A stretch of 64,000 nt of DNA from Oryzias latipes. Lineage: Eukaryota; Chordata; Actinopteri; Beloniformes; Adrianichthyidae. Under the pieces are notes generated by a model, which saw only the letters and a list, made by a program, of their open reading frames with translations, was not told where the DNA came from and did no database searches. The DNA lies in the NCBI RefSeq assembly GCF_002234675.1, contig NC_019862.2, positions 24,920,160-24,984,159 of the forward strand, written 5' to 3'. The position numbers and the translations under genes were made by a program. This document shows, piece after piece, positions 40,598 to 52,404 of this stretch (the stretch's first letter is position 1; each line of letters opens with the position of its first letter).

Positions 40598-42984
40598 TAT
40601 GGAAGCGATTATGTAGCATAAATAAAAAGCAAAGTCAAAACCAGAAATGCTTTTTCATTTTCAAAATGAAGCTGCATTTTTTGACTCAAAAATATAATGA
40701 AAAAGCAATCCACCAAAATGCTTTTTCATTTCCTTCCTCAACACAGCTTATTCTGTCACTTAATTAAAATTAAAATGAAAATGGTATTTGACATTTCATT
40801 TTCAAGACGTTCCATGGTAAATGTGTAGCATAATTCATTTAGAAATGTCTAATTTGACCATTAAAATGGATTAATAGAAATGCTTTTTAATTTTCAAAAT
40901 GAAGCTGCATTTTTTGACTCAAAATTAAAAAGAAAAAGCAATATTTCAAAATGCTTTATCATTTTATACTTCAACACAGCTTATTCTGTCACTTAATTAA
41001 AATGATAAATAAAATGGTATTTGACATTTCATTTTCAAAAAGGTCTATGGTAAATGTGTACCAAAATTCATTTAGAAATGTCTTATTTGACAATTAAAAT
41101 GGATTAACAGAAATGCTTTTTAATTTTCAAAATGTAGCTGCATTTTTTGACTCAAAATTAAAAAGAAAAAGCAATATTTCAAAATGCTTTTTCATTTTAT
41201 ACTTGAAACCGCTTATTCTGTGTCATAATTAAAGTGAAAATGCAAAGAGGGGATTGCATTTGCATTTTAACATCCACCCCGCGCAAGTTGTCACAATATT
41301 CAATTCGAAAAAGCATTAGCAGAGGGGAGGCGGGGCGATGACGTCACTGCTCTCTCTGTGTGTCCGGCTGCTGACTGACGCACACACGCGCACCAGGAGC
41401 AGACTGTGTTAGCGGCAGAGAAGACGGCTTTGAGTTGGTTGTGAACTTCTGATGAGTTTCCACAGCTTCTCAGGACTAAGTAGCTGCATGTCCGCCTTCT
41501 GCGGTCCTCCTCCGGACGCACCGCGGACAAGCTTTTGTTCTTTGGACCGCCAGCTGCCTTCGCACAGCGGAGCGCGAAGCTCCCGATGATCGCTGAAGGC
41601 GGAAATGCTGCTGCGATCTGAGAAACCATCATATGAATTTGTGTTTCCAGTGGTGTCCAGAACAAAATAAAGACTGATGTAATTCACAGATATTTACACA
41701 TTTATCTGCAGCTTCGCGGTGAATTTACTGTTTGATGACAGCTGGAGCTCCATCAACAGATAGCAGATTTCTCGATGCTAAACGTTGCTGGTTGGACCAA
41801 AACACTCACTTAGCGCGAAGCTGCAGGAGACTATCTTCATAATGTGCTTTTATTACAGTTATGTTAATATTTTACGGCCTGCTCTGCTCGATTATATGTT
41901 TTTAAATCCGTGCGGTCAGACCACGCTAAAGTTGGCTTACGATTCACAGCTTCTGATTCGCGAGGGCACTAAAGGAACATTCTGCTGCATTTTTCACATT
42001 AAGATCACCTAAAACCGGGTCCTGTTCAAAAACCGCTGGACCTGGCCAGCTCAAACCTGGATTCCTGGATCTTAATAAATCAAACAGCAAATTCATCCGC
42101 AAAGCTGCAGATAAATGTGTAAATATCTGGGAATTACATCAGTCTTTATTTTGTTCTGGACACCACTGGAAACACAAATTCATTTGATGGTTTCTCAGAT
42201 CGCAGCAGCATTTCCGCCTTCAGCGATCGTCGGGAGCTTCGCGCTCCGCTATGCGAAGGCAGCTGGCGGTCCGAAGAACAAAGCTTGTCCGCGGTGCGTC
42301 GGGAGGAGGACCGCAGAAGGCGGACATGCAGCTACTTAGTCCTGAGAAGCTGTGGAAACTCATCAGAAGTTCACAACCATCACAAAACCCTCGTCTCTGC
42401 CGCTAACACAGTCTGCTCCTGGTGCGCGTGTGTGCGTCAGTCAGCAGCCGGACACACAGAGAGAGCAGTGACGTCATCGCCCCGCCTCCCCTCTGCTAAT
42501 GCTTTTTCGAATTGAATATTGTGACAACTTGCGCGGGGTGGATGTTAAAATGCAAATGCAATCCCCTCTTTGCATTTTCGTTTGAATTATGACACAGAAT
42601 GAGCGGTTTCAAGTATAAAATGAAAAAGCATTTTGAAATATTGCTTTTTCTTTTAAATTTTGAGTCAAAAAATGCAGCTACATTTTGAAAATTAAAAAGC
42701 ATTTCTGTTAATCCATTTTAATTGTCAAATGAGACATTTCTAAATGAATTTTGGTACACATTTACCATGGACCTTTTTGAAAATGAAATGTCAAATACCA
42801 TTTTCATTTTAATTTTAATTAAGTGACAGAATAAGCTGTGTTGAGGAAGGAAATGAAAAAGCATTTTGGTGGATTGCTTTTTCATTTTATTTTTGAGTCA
42901 AAAAATGCAGCTTCATTTTGAAAATGAAAAAGCATTTCTGGTTTTGACTTTGCTTTTTATTTATGCTACATAATCGCTTCCATA
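40598..42984. mobile_element. Foldback (long inverted repeat) element, 2.39 kb, with subrepeats in its arms
   Basis: Outer ends TATGGAAGCGATTATG and CATAATCGCTTCCATA are perfect complements, and complementarity continues inward with few mismatches. Left arm about 40598-41737, right arm about 42079-42984, loop about 340 bp. The flanks carry the direct repeat CTTTTG (40592-40597 and 42985-42990). Each arm has an AT-rich outer part built of ~235-bp tandem units (each starting near AGAAATGCTTTTT), three in the left arm and two in the right. The inner part is CpG-rich with TGACGTCA. No transposase is recognisable. Short frames in the arms are mirror images of each other and are not taken as genes. 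The architecture matches foldback-type DNA transposons; superfamily is unknown. Confidence 0.88.
40642..41265. repeat. Tandem subrepeats in the left foldback arm (2.6 units of ~235 bp)
   Basis: Units begin near 40648, 40878 and 41110 with AGAAATGCTTTTT. Each contains GCTGCATTTTTTGACTCAAA and AAAAAGCAAT; the first two also contain TTATTCTGTCACTTAATTAA and GGTATTTGACATTTC. The third unit is partial and leads into the CpG-rich inner arm. The right arm (42570-42960) has only two units, which accounts for the length difference between the arms. Confidence 0.85.
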
Positions 42985-43089
42985 CTTTTGTGATTGAGGC
43001 CAAACTTTATTAATTTCAATCATGTTTGAAAATCTTTGGTGTTGGACCGGACGGAAAAGGAAAGGAGGGAAGAAGAGAGAGGGATGTTA

Positions 43090-43112
43090 GGGGGGGGGGG
43101 GGGGGGGGGGGG
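43090..43112. repeat. Poly-G tract
   Basis: A run of 23 G followed by further G-rich sequence (GGGAGGGGGGGG), close to the right flank of the foldback element. Confidence 0.9.
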
Positions 43113-43389
43113 TGATAGTGGGAGGGGGGGGATAAGACCATGAAGCAGCATAGAGCAGACAAGTTTACTGGTTGTTTATCATTACGGTAAGGTTCAAATG
43201 TAGTACAAAAAGGGCCTGTCCACACACACACTGAAATGTTATCAACACACCTGCTAGCTGTAAAAATGTCCACATGTCAACATGTACACATAACAGATAG
43301 TGTTCACACACGCATACCTATGCCTTTAAACCAACTAGTGTGAAATCTTTCATTCATTCAATCATGCAAACTAGTAGTGCAAAGGTGAG

Positions 43390-44110
43390 CTAACACCTGT
43401 GCTCAGGTAAGTGTTTATGTTCTTCTAAAATGGATGGTGGAATGTGAAAAGAAGGAGGAGGAGCGCCCAGCCACCCCCAACCCAGACCCCCGCCGCAGCA
43501 GCAGCGGCAGCCAGAACCCCCCAACGCCACACGGCAGCAGGCAGGGGACAACCGCCCCCCGGGCGACCAAATCCGCCACCTAGGCCAGGACCAGCAGGAC
43601 TGCCGCGAGGCCCCCAGAGCCAGAGAGCAGGGAAGCACGGGGGAAAGAGAGCGGCGCCCCAGCCCAACCAGGAGAGCAGCCCCCCCGCCGCGCCGGAAGA
43701 GCCCAACGCAGGGCCCCACCCGGGAAGGGCACCCACAGCCCCAGACGAGCACGCCATCACCACCCAGGAGTTCCGGGCATCCCCCGCCCCAACCCCAGGT
43801 ACGAGCCAGGACCCCCCAAGAGAGACCCGTTCCGCGCTCCAGGCAGCCATCCACCCGGCCCACGGTTGGTCCAGGGAGGAGCAAGGCAGGGCCAGCCACC
43901 CCCACCCCGGAGGGGAGCACCCCGGGGAAAAAGGGGGGCCCACAAGGGGTGTTGTAAACATGGCCCGACCAGGCTCGGCCACTGTTGGAAGTTTGGCGGG
44001 GCCCAGCGCCCAGGCAAGGACCAGAACCCACCCCCAGGGACACGGACACGGTCAGATGACATTTCTTAGGAAAATTGAAAATTAAAAAAAAAAAATTATT
44101 CTCAGGTCTT
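43390..44110. repeat. GC-rich repeat block, probably retrotransposon-derived
   Basis: About 620 bp with strikingly high C/G content in otherwise AT-rich surroundings. It is open in several frames on both strands (for example 43444-44085 plus, 213 aa), and all translations are Pro/Ala/Arg or Gly/Trp-rich without a domain. A shorter relative with CCAAACCCGCCCATCCC and GGGTGAGAACACGC lies at 57490-57660. From recollection such blocks occur many times in fish genomes as LINE 5' ends. The coding-like frames are composition artefacts. Confidence 0.5.
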
Positions 44111-46060
44111 GCAATCACCCTAAAATGAAGGGGGAAAAAACTTCCTCCTTTAAAAGATTCTTGTTGTAAAAAAGCCAGGCTTTTTTCCCTACAACTCCTA
44201 GTTTGTTTGTATTTTTTTTGTTACATCCTTTTTTAGAAAATGCATGAAAATGTCTCTTTAAGCAGCTGTTATACCAGCTTCTGAAACATTCATTCAGTGT
44301 TTGCTATAGCTGTACCTCCAATGTTTGTGGTAAAGCTTAACTTTTAACTTTGAAAAATGTTATCAGACTTTTTTTTGCTTTTTGGTCAGCACTTTCAGTG
44401 ACTGTTGGCTTTCACAGACAGTTTTGAGAGGAATTAAATTCTCCAAGTCAATGTAATATAAGATGTTCTTTTATTGAACATAAAAATAATTACTGATAAA
44501 CTGTCCTATTCATAAGTATTCAAAAAAATACCCATACACTCAGGAATTACCAATACTACAACTAAGATTCCTCAATAAATCGACTTAATTGATGAATCGA
44601 TTTATATTACTACTATTCAACCAGAGTAATCTGTCTGAGGAAGATTGTTAGTTGAATTCACCTATACCATTATAACATTATTTCCAAGTAAAATAAATTG
44701 ACTACATTGGCCTTGGAAAATAACATTTAGACTGAGTAACGATAGGTTTTGGCTATAAAGTAAAAACAACCAAATGCATTACAACACACATGTGATGGCA
44801 GCAAAAACTTATCAATCATTCCAGTCCAATTTGTGGAAACACTTTGAATTTTGCAAAGACATGTGACCGTGCAGTGTGGTAGAATGTTCTAATAATGTCT
44901 GCATTATTTTGATGTGGAAAAACAATGGCGAGCTAAACTTTAGGAAACTAAAATGTGAATGGATTTAACATGAATAATTGTTTACTTGTGTGTTTGTACA
45001 CATGTTTATTTTACACTTGATTATCTGCAAGAAATGCAAAGAATCTAGAAAAAAAACGACACATGTTCATTACGCAGATATTTATCTCTGAGTCACACTG
45101 GTTGAAGTTTTGGCTAAAGATGTCCTAGATCCATTTTAGGTCAGTGAATGGGATCAATTCAAATTGTTCAAAGCCAATATGGACAATGAATCGCATCAGC
45201 AACCACAAATTATGATATGAATCATACTGTTGTTGAAATTAATCATTACACCACAACAAGTGAGTCGTTTGTTTTTCCTGAGTTCAAAGTGATCTTTGCA
45301 TTTGGTTAAAGTCAACATCTGAATATTGTTTACAACTCTTTGGTAACTATTCATTAATATGGTAAATGAGCAGGTAGGAGCTGACACAAAGGTAATGATT
45401 AACAACCTGCTTTAGTCCCCATTTTTCCTTACTTCTTAAGAATCAAATGATCTTTTCTTATATCTACTAATTAACTTCCAGGCAGTTTTTAGTTAGCTCC
45501 TCATCTGACCAGCTTTTGTTGTCAAGTCTACCCTCAGTGGCCTGATGCACAGCATCTCAATGAGCACCATCTGGGCATGTCTCCACAACCTTCATTTATG
45601 GATCTCAGTTTTCTATTCACCCAAAGAGTGAAAAGTGACAAAGGTTTGGGGCTGATCAGTGTAGTATTTCCCGTACTTTGTCCCTAAACTTGGAGGGGCT
45701 GATTCGTGTCCCAGCTACTTCACACTCAGCTGGAAGCCACTCTTGTGAGACATGATGGTCATGACGTGGCGAATATGAAGAGATCAAGTTCTGAGGCTCC
45801 TCTATTTAAGGAAAAACCCTTCATTCGGCTCTCCAAACATCATTTTTTGCCTGTGGAACACTTAATTTAGTTTAAGCATTAAAAAAATGTGGCCAGTTTG
45901 CAGTTTGTGTATTTCTTTGATTGTGAGAAGTCACAATCCAGCCTCATGTGCAGCCACACTTGTGAGGCACATGTAGCACCAATGCATTCTGATGCGCTGT
46001 AGACAACATAGTGGGATTTGGGTCTTCAACATCGAGCAACATATTGCCTTTTGGGGGTTC
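44111..46060. other. AT-rich intergenic DNA
   Basis: No exon or identifiable repeat was found. It is AT-rich with scattered A/T homopolymers, between the GC-rich block and the next repeat. Confidence 0.45.
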
Positions 46061-46067
46061 CACAGGA

Positions 46068-46330
46068 GTCAAGCTCTTTTGCCTCACAGTGAGAAGGCCC
46101 TGGTTTGAATCCCATTTGGGGCCTTTCTGAGTGGAGTTTGAAAGGTTTCTCCCTGTTCCTGCATGGGTTTTCTCTGGGCACGCTGGCTTTCTACCACAGT
46201 CAAAAAACATGCTTTATAGATTTGGTTGTGTATCTAAATTGTCCCTTAGGTACACATGTGACTGTGTGTAATTGTATGGCCCTGCCACAGACTGGCAACC
46301 AGTTTCCAACATCTCTTGCCCTTTAAAGCC
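46068..46330 (+). repeat. tRNA-like interspersed repeat
   Basis: Landmarks: CTCACAGTGAGAAGGCCCTG, B-box-like GGTTTGAATCCC, GCATGGGTTTTCTCTGGGCA, CACAGTCAAAAAACATGC and AAATTGTCCCTTAGG. Same family as 21888-22206, here in plus orientation and diverged. It lies downstream of kcnmb2. Confidence 0.75.
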
Positions 46331-47368
46331 TGCAGCTCTGAAGAGTAATCAGAAATGCATGATAACCTCAATCCCATTTAGGCCAGAGTTACCCTGTTAG
46401 TCCTCTGGGATGGATTTTAAAGAACCCCATCCTGTGTCTCCTAGAAATTCTTAAACCTATTCGTGCATTCAGAATAAAGACAGCTGCAGCAATGCCGCTT
46501 AGAAAAAACCCTAGTTCCTGAAATGTTTTTTTATGGCAATAGAAAATCATTAAGGCAAAGATACTGGCCTGGTTTCATCACGACACACTCAAACTAAAAA
46601 CAAGATAACCACATAGACATAAATGCAGTCCCTTTAAGTTCAAACTTCAGCATGACTTCAGTATCTACCCAATAATAAAAATATCATATAAAATGAGCTG
46701 GTGGTTTCCTCCTACTCAGACACTAAAAGTAAACACTGCTCTGTAAGTCTGACTGAAGACTGTAGATTAATCAAAAACTGCCTTCCTTCATCTCACATTC
46801 AGTAGAAGAACTGTTATTATGCACTGTGTTTGTTCAAAATTTTAAGGAATGGTCATTTCACAGCATTTGTGAGCTTTAACCATTTCAGTGTCAAGCTGCA
46901 ATGAATGTTTGCAACTGTGCATTTAAACTGATCCAAAACTAGCAGTTTTAAGTCTACCATTGGATGTAAGCTCTTCTTACAAACTTCTTTGGTGTCTCTT
47001 TTGCAGGGATGAAGTTCATTGGCTGTCCCTAAAGGCACCAGGTAATCTGTTCAAAAAGAAAAAATGTGTTTCAGCTTAGTGAGAGTTAGGATGGAGAAAT
47101 TGTGCCGCTGCTCCAATCTGGCTGTGATCCTCTAAACTGAATGACGTCATTTCCACCTTTGCTGGTCCCAAAACAAACAAGATTGGGACAGGTCATGTGC
47201 TTTTATCCCTTTAGACACTTACAAGTGTCTCACAAAGAAAAACTGAAATGTCCCACTGGTCTAAGGACCACATCCCTCTGAGCTGTGTTTCTTGTCTCAG
47301 CCCAACAAAGCGTCTGCGCCCTCACCGGCGTAAGGTAACAAACTTCCGACATGTGGTCTTCCTGCCCT

Positions 47369-49375
47369 TTACCTACTGATGCGACTCAGTCTCTCAGACA
47401 TGATGGACAGGTTTTGAGTCAGCTTCACCATGGCAATGATGATGGTTCCTCCAACTAAAGTGCAGGTTGGCCAGAACAGTGAGTGGAAGACAGCAACTCT
47501 GCTGTAAAACTGGGTCAGGATAGCACTCTCAGTCTGGTTTGTTGGGTCCACAAAGCAGTGAAGTGTGTGCTGAGATCTGAGGCGTTCACAAATACTCTCA
47601 ACAATGGCACGTGTTGATGCGTAGTTCTTGTGACACTTTGGGATGTAGAAACACTGAGGAAAGGGAGGAAAAGAAACGGTGGTAAGGAAAGTCTTGATTT
47701 ATAGTCACATTTTAATTTTAACAACTAATTATGACTGCTTAAAATTAAAGGTGTGCACACATAATACATGAGAGTACAAGATTTGTTTAGGTGCAGAAAC
47801 ATATTTTATTGACATTATAAGCAATCACTGTTTAATATAATGAAACTAATAAAAATATGCTCTGAAAGATTTGTTATAATTTGCACAAACCTAACACTTT
47901 CATTTATAGGTAACATATCAGGTGTAAAATTGGCAATTTTCCCCTAAAATATCTTGTGATTCAATCTTAACCTTTTGGCTTTAAATGTTTAGATTTAATA
48001 ATCCTATTTGTTGTTTTTTTTATCAATTCCTTAAATTTGCCAAAAAAGGTACAGACAGCTAAACTATAAGGAGAACCATGATTTAAACTTTATATCTATA
48101 CAACCTGGTAAAGCATTTTAGCACTTTTGGGATTATGTTACCCTATAATCTGACACCACAAACAGAGAGCACCACAAGTTCATTACTGTATTTATGGGTG
48201 AGTCATTTGTTTTATTTTACCAAAATGTATAATGTAATATTTTGAAACTCAGACAAACTGCAGCAGTGTAAATATTTATTACAAACAGCCCAGTTAAATA
48301 TGGAAGAGAACTTTAATATCTTTTACCAAAAAAGTAAGACCTTTTTACTTCTAATGAAGTTCAACTTTTAAATGATGCAACATTTTTGGGGAATATGCCC
48401 TTGTGTGATAAGCAGCAGGCAGTATGTGGATTGCACATAGGACAACATTTTCCAAATCATCTCTGCTACCAACACACAACTCATTCTGCCATTACGTTTT
48501 TGGTGGCGTTTAGTAGATTGGATTATAGATTAGAACATTTAACAAACAGAAGCCTTGGTCGTGACTGAAAGAAGCAAACACATTTGCAACTCCCTGGCAC
48601 CTCCTCCTTCTAATGCTGGTCTCTGGCTGGGTCACACATTGCTGTGTGAAGGCATCTCCCATAACCTTTCTGTAAGTCAGCCAGCGTGGTAGTATGGGTC
48701 GCCCTAGCATGAACAGCACGCCCAAGATGATCCCGCAGTTGTTCAATGGGGTTGAGGTCAGGACTGCTGGAATGCCATTCCATCTTGTTTACTAAAGTTG
48801 TGTTCTTGCTGCATAGAGTTCAGTTCCAGACTATGGATGGGATTTTGTCATTGGTTGCACAATTTTAATTTCAAAATCCTGCTGCGCTGAGATATACTCC
48901 AATGGTGACAAGGCCTGTTAGCTTGGTGTGGGAAATACCTGCCCACACATTCCTGTGTCACCAAAGTGTTACCACTGTGTTCCTCACTCTTTCACCTTGT
49001 GGCCCAACTGCTGTTGGGAGAATCTGGATGCCATCACTGAACATAAAGTCCTTTCACACATTCAGGTCTTGTGCACGTGTTACCAACTCCAATCCAAACA
49101 CGCCTGACGGTAAAAGAGGGTTTGCGAGGGATCCTCCACATCAGTGACTGACCCTTCTCACTTAACGGGGTCGCTGCAATGGGCTCCCTGGTCTGGCTCT
49201 TTGTCTAGATCTGGGGGGTCCTGTGGTAGTGTATTCTGTGAACTTGAGTGGGGGTGGGGTGGGGGTGGGGGGGTCACTGATGTGGACATGTGCCCATAAC
49301 ATCGTTTCCCCACTTCAGTACGAAGCCAGGTCTCGACATTGCATCATTTTATCATTCTTTTTATCATCTATGTGC

Positions 49376-49406
<31 letters not shown>

Positions 49407-52404
49407 GCATTGTGCGGTTCGTAAAAAAAATATTTGTTTGTCTTGTTTTTTTTTTGTTTTTTTTTTATTTGATTATTTTTTTATGTAGGAAGGGGAAAGG
49501 TGAGTCTTATTGGACTGTAGTCTTCTTAGGACACCACTTTGCAGCCTTCCTCTGACATCCCCAGTGATATGGATCTTGACATTCACTTTGGTGAAAGTAT
49601 TGTGGCTCACTACAACATTATTGTAACTTGATTTTCCTGAACAGCAGCTTAAAAATTTCCTTTTACAGTAGTCTTTTACCCTGGTCCTCAGAATCTTAGC
49701 ATTCTTTTCCCAAACATCCAGGACATGGATGTGTGGAAAACAAGCAGGATGCTTGGGGCGTCTTATAGGACATAGTTCAGGTGTGTTTAGTCAGACTGCA
49801 GATCCCCTGAATTGACCAATGAGCAGAAATAGCAGGAAGGACAAGCTTGAAAACACAGAATTAGGTTTTAAGGTCCAGTGTTGACGACAACAAGGACCCT
49901 ATCCAGACCACTTACAATTCCAATTGTTGGATTCTGAGGAGATACTTGGACGTTAACCCGGAAAAGAGTTTATCAAACTTTCCTGGGCTGCACATCTTTA
50001 GTCTTGCTATGGCTAAAATGGTCTGATAAAAATAACCAGAGAAATTGAACTTTATTTAAGCTAAATCCACTTTCTTCCTCTTTGTCCTAAAGTCCAGATT
50101 GTTGTTAAACTTTCTCATTTCTTTGGTACTATTACACATTTTTTTCTATATTTGAAACATGTTAAGTTTATTGTAAATGTAAACAGTTCATCAGTTTGAA
50201 TAGTTTAGCTCTAAATCTGTGCTGCTCCCAGACTGTTTTGGGTGTCTGATGCTGACCTAAAACACTCTGGGTCTTTAGTTTTCTCCAGTAGATGTGGTTT
50301 AGTGAGTGAACATATGAGCTTTTCTGGGAGCAAATGGTTGACAAGCTACATGAAAGTTCTTTGAGTGACAAAGAGGTAGAAAACCCTGCTTGGAACCCTT
50401 TAACATCACCTGAAGTAGCTATAAAAAATAACAGGATCTAAGAAGCTCTCTCAAACTCAGACAATACTTATTTCTCCTCTGCATACATGCAAAAGATGCA
50501 GGTCCAGCAAAAACAGAAGTGCTGCTGGTACCTCAGGATTGTTGTCCTGAGTGTCCTCATTGTGCAGCAGTCGCACCACCTTTTCTGTCGAGTTGAGGCT
50601 CACAAAGACTTGAAGACATGGGTACCGGGAGCTTTTCCAGCACTCTGCCCCACAGCTGTACGAACAGTTCACATCCCACACAATGGTGGCATTCACAACT
50701 GTGCATGTGTCCTCCTCTGTCCATAAACTGTAAGAAAAAGGGTGTTTTAACTAATATTATTTCTTTCCAGCCATGTGAATAAAATGTTTTAAAGATTTAA
50801 GACACATCATCCCATCTGTCATTTACATCCTTAAAAATTTTGAGTTGTTTGTGAAATCTTCAGCTGGAGTAACTGAGGGATTGAAAAGATGTAGTTTCAT
50901 TGGGTCAACAGGAGTGCAGTGAGCTAAATGGATCTTATGCTATGTATGTTCACACCAGGCATGTGACGCGTGTTCAAGAACATGCTCAAAGCATTCACAT
51001 TGGACTGCCACTACCTGATACTAGCGCATGTACACTATATTACCAAAAGTATTTGCTCACCTGCCTTGACTCACATATGAACTGAAGTGCTTCCCATTCT
51101 TAACCACACAGTTCAATATGATGTCAGTCCACCTTTTGCCGTTATTACAGCTTCAACTCTTCTGGGATTCTGTCCACAAGATTGAGGAGTTTTTGTATGA
51201 GTTTTTGACCATCATGGCTGAGTTGCTGTTGTTCCCCAAACTCTTCCACTTTCTTATGGTAGAGTTCACAGGAGCGATGAAATTTCACCACTGGATTTAT
51301 TCCACGCTGGAATTCACTGAGCTCCTGAGAGCGGCCCATTCTTTCACAAATGTTTGTAAAAACTGTCTGCATGCCTGAGGGCCTGGTTTCATACACCTGT
51401 GGCCAGGGCGAGTGATTAGGACACCGGATTCTGATCATTTGGATGGGTGAGCCAATACTTTTGGTACCTTCAGTTGGAAGAGGCTTGGTGTTAAATGTCA
51501 AAGCGGTGCAAATCTCGCAAATCTTGCTTAAGGCTTTTACTTTCACAGCTCTATTCTGATACATGAAAGACTTTGTGTGCTGTAATTCTGGCTACGTACA
51601 AACCGCAATTATTAATTTCTCCTTCATGATCAATTTTCAAGTGAATGGCACTTCTGTGAATTAAAAGTGGCACCATTCAAAGCCCAGTCCCTGATTGGTC
51701 AAAGTTCAACCTGGTTTGACCTTCAACACTCGCTCAATGGACACAAGCCCAAAAACGGTCATTGAAACTTGCACAGCAACACACGGACGCAAGAGTTTTA
51801 GACACGAAAGTCAAAAGGCGCACATATATATTTATGTAAGTTAAAATTGGCTTTTAATTTGAAGTGGTTGCTTAAATGTGCGTTGCCAAGGCCGGTGTGA
51901 ATGTAGCTTCACAGGTTTTGATAAAGAATACATTACTGTAGTCGTGACATAAACGACTCTAACGCTCGAGGAGAAGAACTAGAGAGAGGAACTCTGAAAA
52001 TGAAAGGTGACAACGATTTTACTGAGATGTTGCTGAAGTCACCTGTCAAAGTAGGAACGTAGAACAGTGATTCCCAGAACAAAATACATCATCACAGACA
52101 GGAGGATCATGCTAACGCCCAGCAGGATAGCTCTGTCTTCTCCAGCCCTCAGTGCTGTCACCGTTTTCCGTCTGTCCAGAACCTCAAAGTCTCGAATCCT
52201 CTGGTAGATTGATCTGAGAAGAGTCCATACTGAAGCTCAAATAGAGTTTTAACCAAGGCTCTAAAAGTCTCAGCTGTGAATAGTCAATAGGTACAACAGG
52301 TCATTCTTGAACTGACATAATTTAGATCACAGAGAGGTGAAAATAAAATCCTACCTTTGGTCAGTACTTCCCTCTGTGACTCGGGTTCCTACCCACAGAA
52401 ACAT
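47369..52404 (-). CDS. kcnmb2: KCNMB2, BK channel auxiliary subunit beta-2, 4 coding exons
   Basis: Auxiliary subunit of the calcium- and voltage-activated potassium (BK, KCNMA1) channel; in mammals its N-terminus inactivates the channel. Exons in transcript order: 52355-52404, 52043-52213, 50532-50727 and 47369-47653. They total 702 bp, 233 aa (human 235). The start MFLW matches the FIW inactivation motif of human beta-2. Then comes KTVTALRAGEDRAILLG before TM1 (about residues 47-69). The extracellular loop holds WDVNCSYSCGAECWKSSRYP and CFYIPKCHKNY with paired cysteines and several N-glycosylation sequons (NAT, NCS, NST, NQT). TM2 lies in FHSLFWPTCTLVGGTIIIAM. The end SERLSRISR resembles human CERIQRINR, separating it from beta-1, -3 and -4. 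All splice phases match. Noncoding 5' exons upstream are likely but not identified. Confidence 0.95.
48545..48815 (-). pseudogene. Tc1/mariner transposase C-terminal relic
   Basis: On the minus strand, starting near 48785, the translation reads EWHSSSPDLNPIEQLRDHLG and continues with RAVHAR. This carries the PDLNPIE motif with the third catalytic acidic region of Tc1-like transposases. Only the last ~75 residues are readable; upstream minus-strand sequence to about 49090 is decayed. It lies in the last kcnmb2 intron. Confidence 0.8.
49240..49410. repeat. G-rich and GT low-complexity tract
   Basis: GTGGGG repeats at 49245-49275, then a (GT)n run at 49375-49390 that passes into a G run (49390-49407). 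A T-rich tract follows to about 49470. Confidence 0.85.
50935..51908. repeat. AGCTATGTAC-type MITE, copy C, split by a Tc1-type MITE
   Basis: The left part, 50935-51030, reads GCTATGTATGTTCACACCAG and CTACCTGATACTAGCGCATG. The right part, 51467-51908, begins CAGTTGGAAGAGGCTTGGTG and ends GCCGGTGTGAATGTAGCTTC. The two parts are separated by the 435-bp element at 51031-51466. It lies in the intron between kcnmb2 coding exons 2 and 3. Confidence 0.8.
51031..51466. mobile_element. Tc1/mariner-type nonautonomous element (nested)
   Basis: The left end TACACTATATTACCAAAAGT matches, in inverted form, the right-end stretch GAGCCAATACTTTTGGTA. The last bases of the right end are missing or mutated. 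Internal sequence (GGTTCAATATGATGTCAGTC-like, CTTCAACTCTTCTGGGATTC) matches a fish element I recall with TA target duplications. Coding capacity is lost. Insertion into the surrounding MITE shows it is the younger of the two. Confidence 0.75.

Noticed and set aside
41300..42515. Two ~100-aa frames in the foldback arms
   Set aside because: They are mirror images of each other on opposite strands, without initiator context or known domain. They are best explained as arm sequence.
43444..44085. 213-aa plus-strand frame rich in Pro/Ala/Arg, and 242-aa minus-strand frame
   Set aside because: The frames exist only because the block is GC-rich. Both strands are open, no domain or splice context is visible, and a similar block recurs at 57.5 kb.
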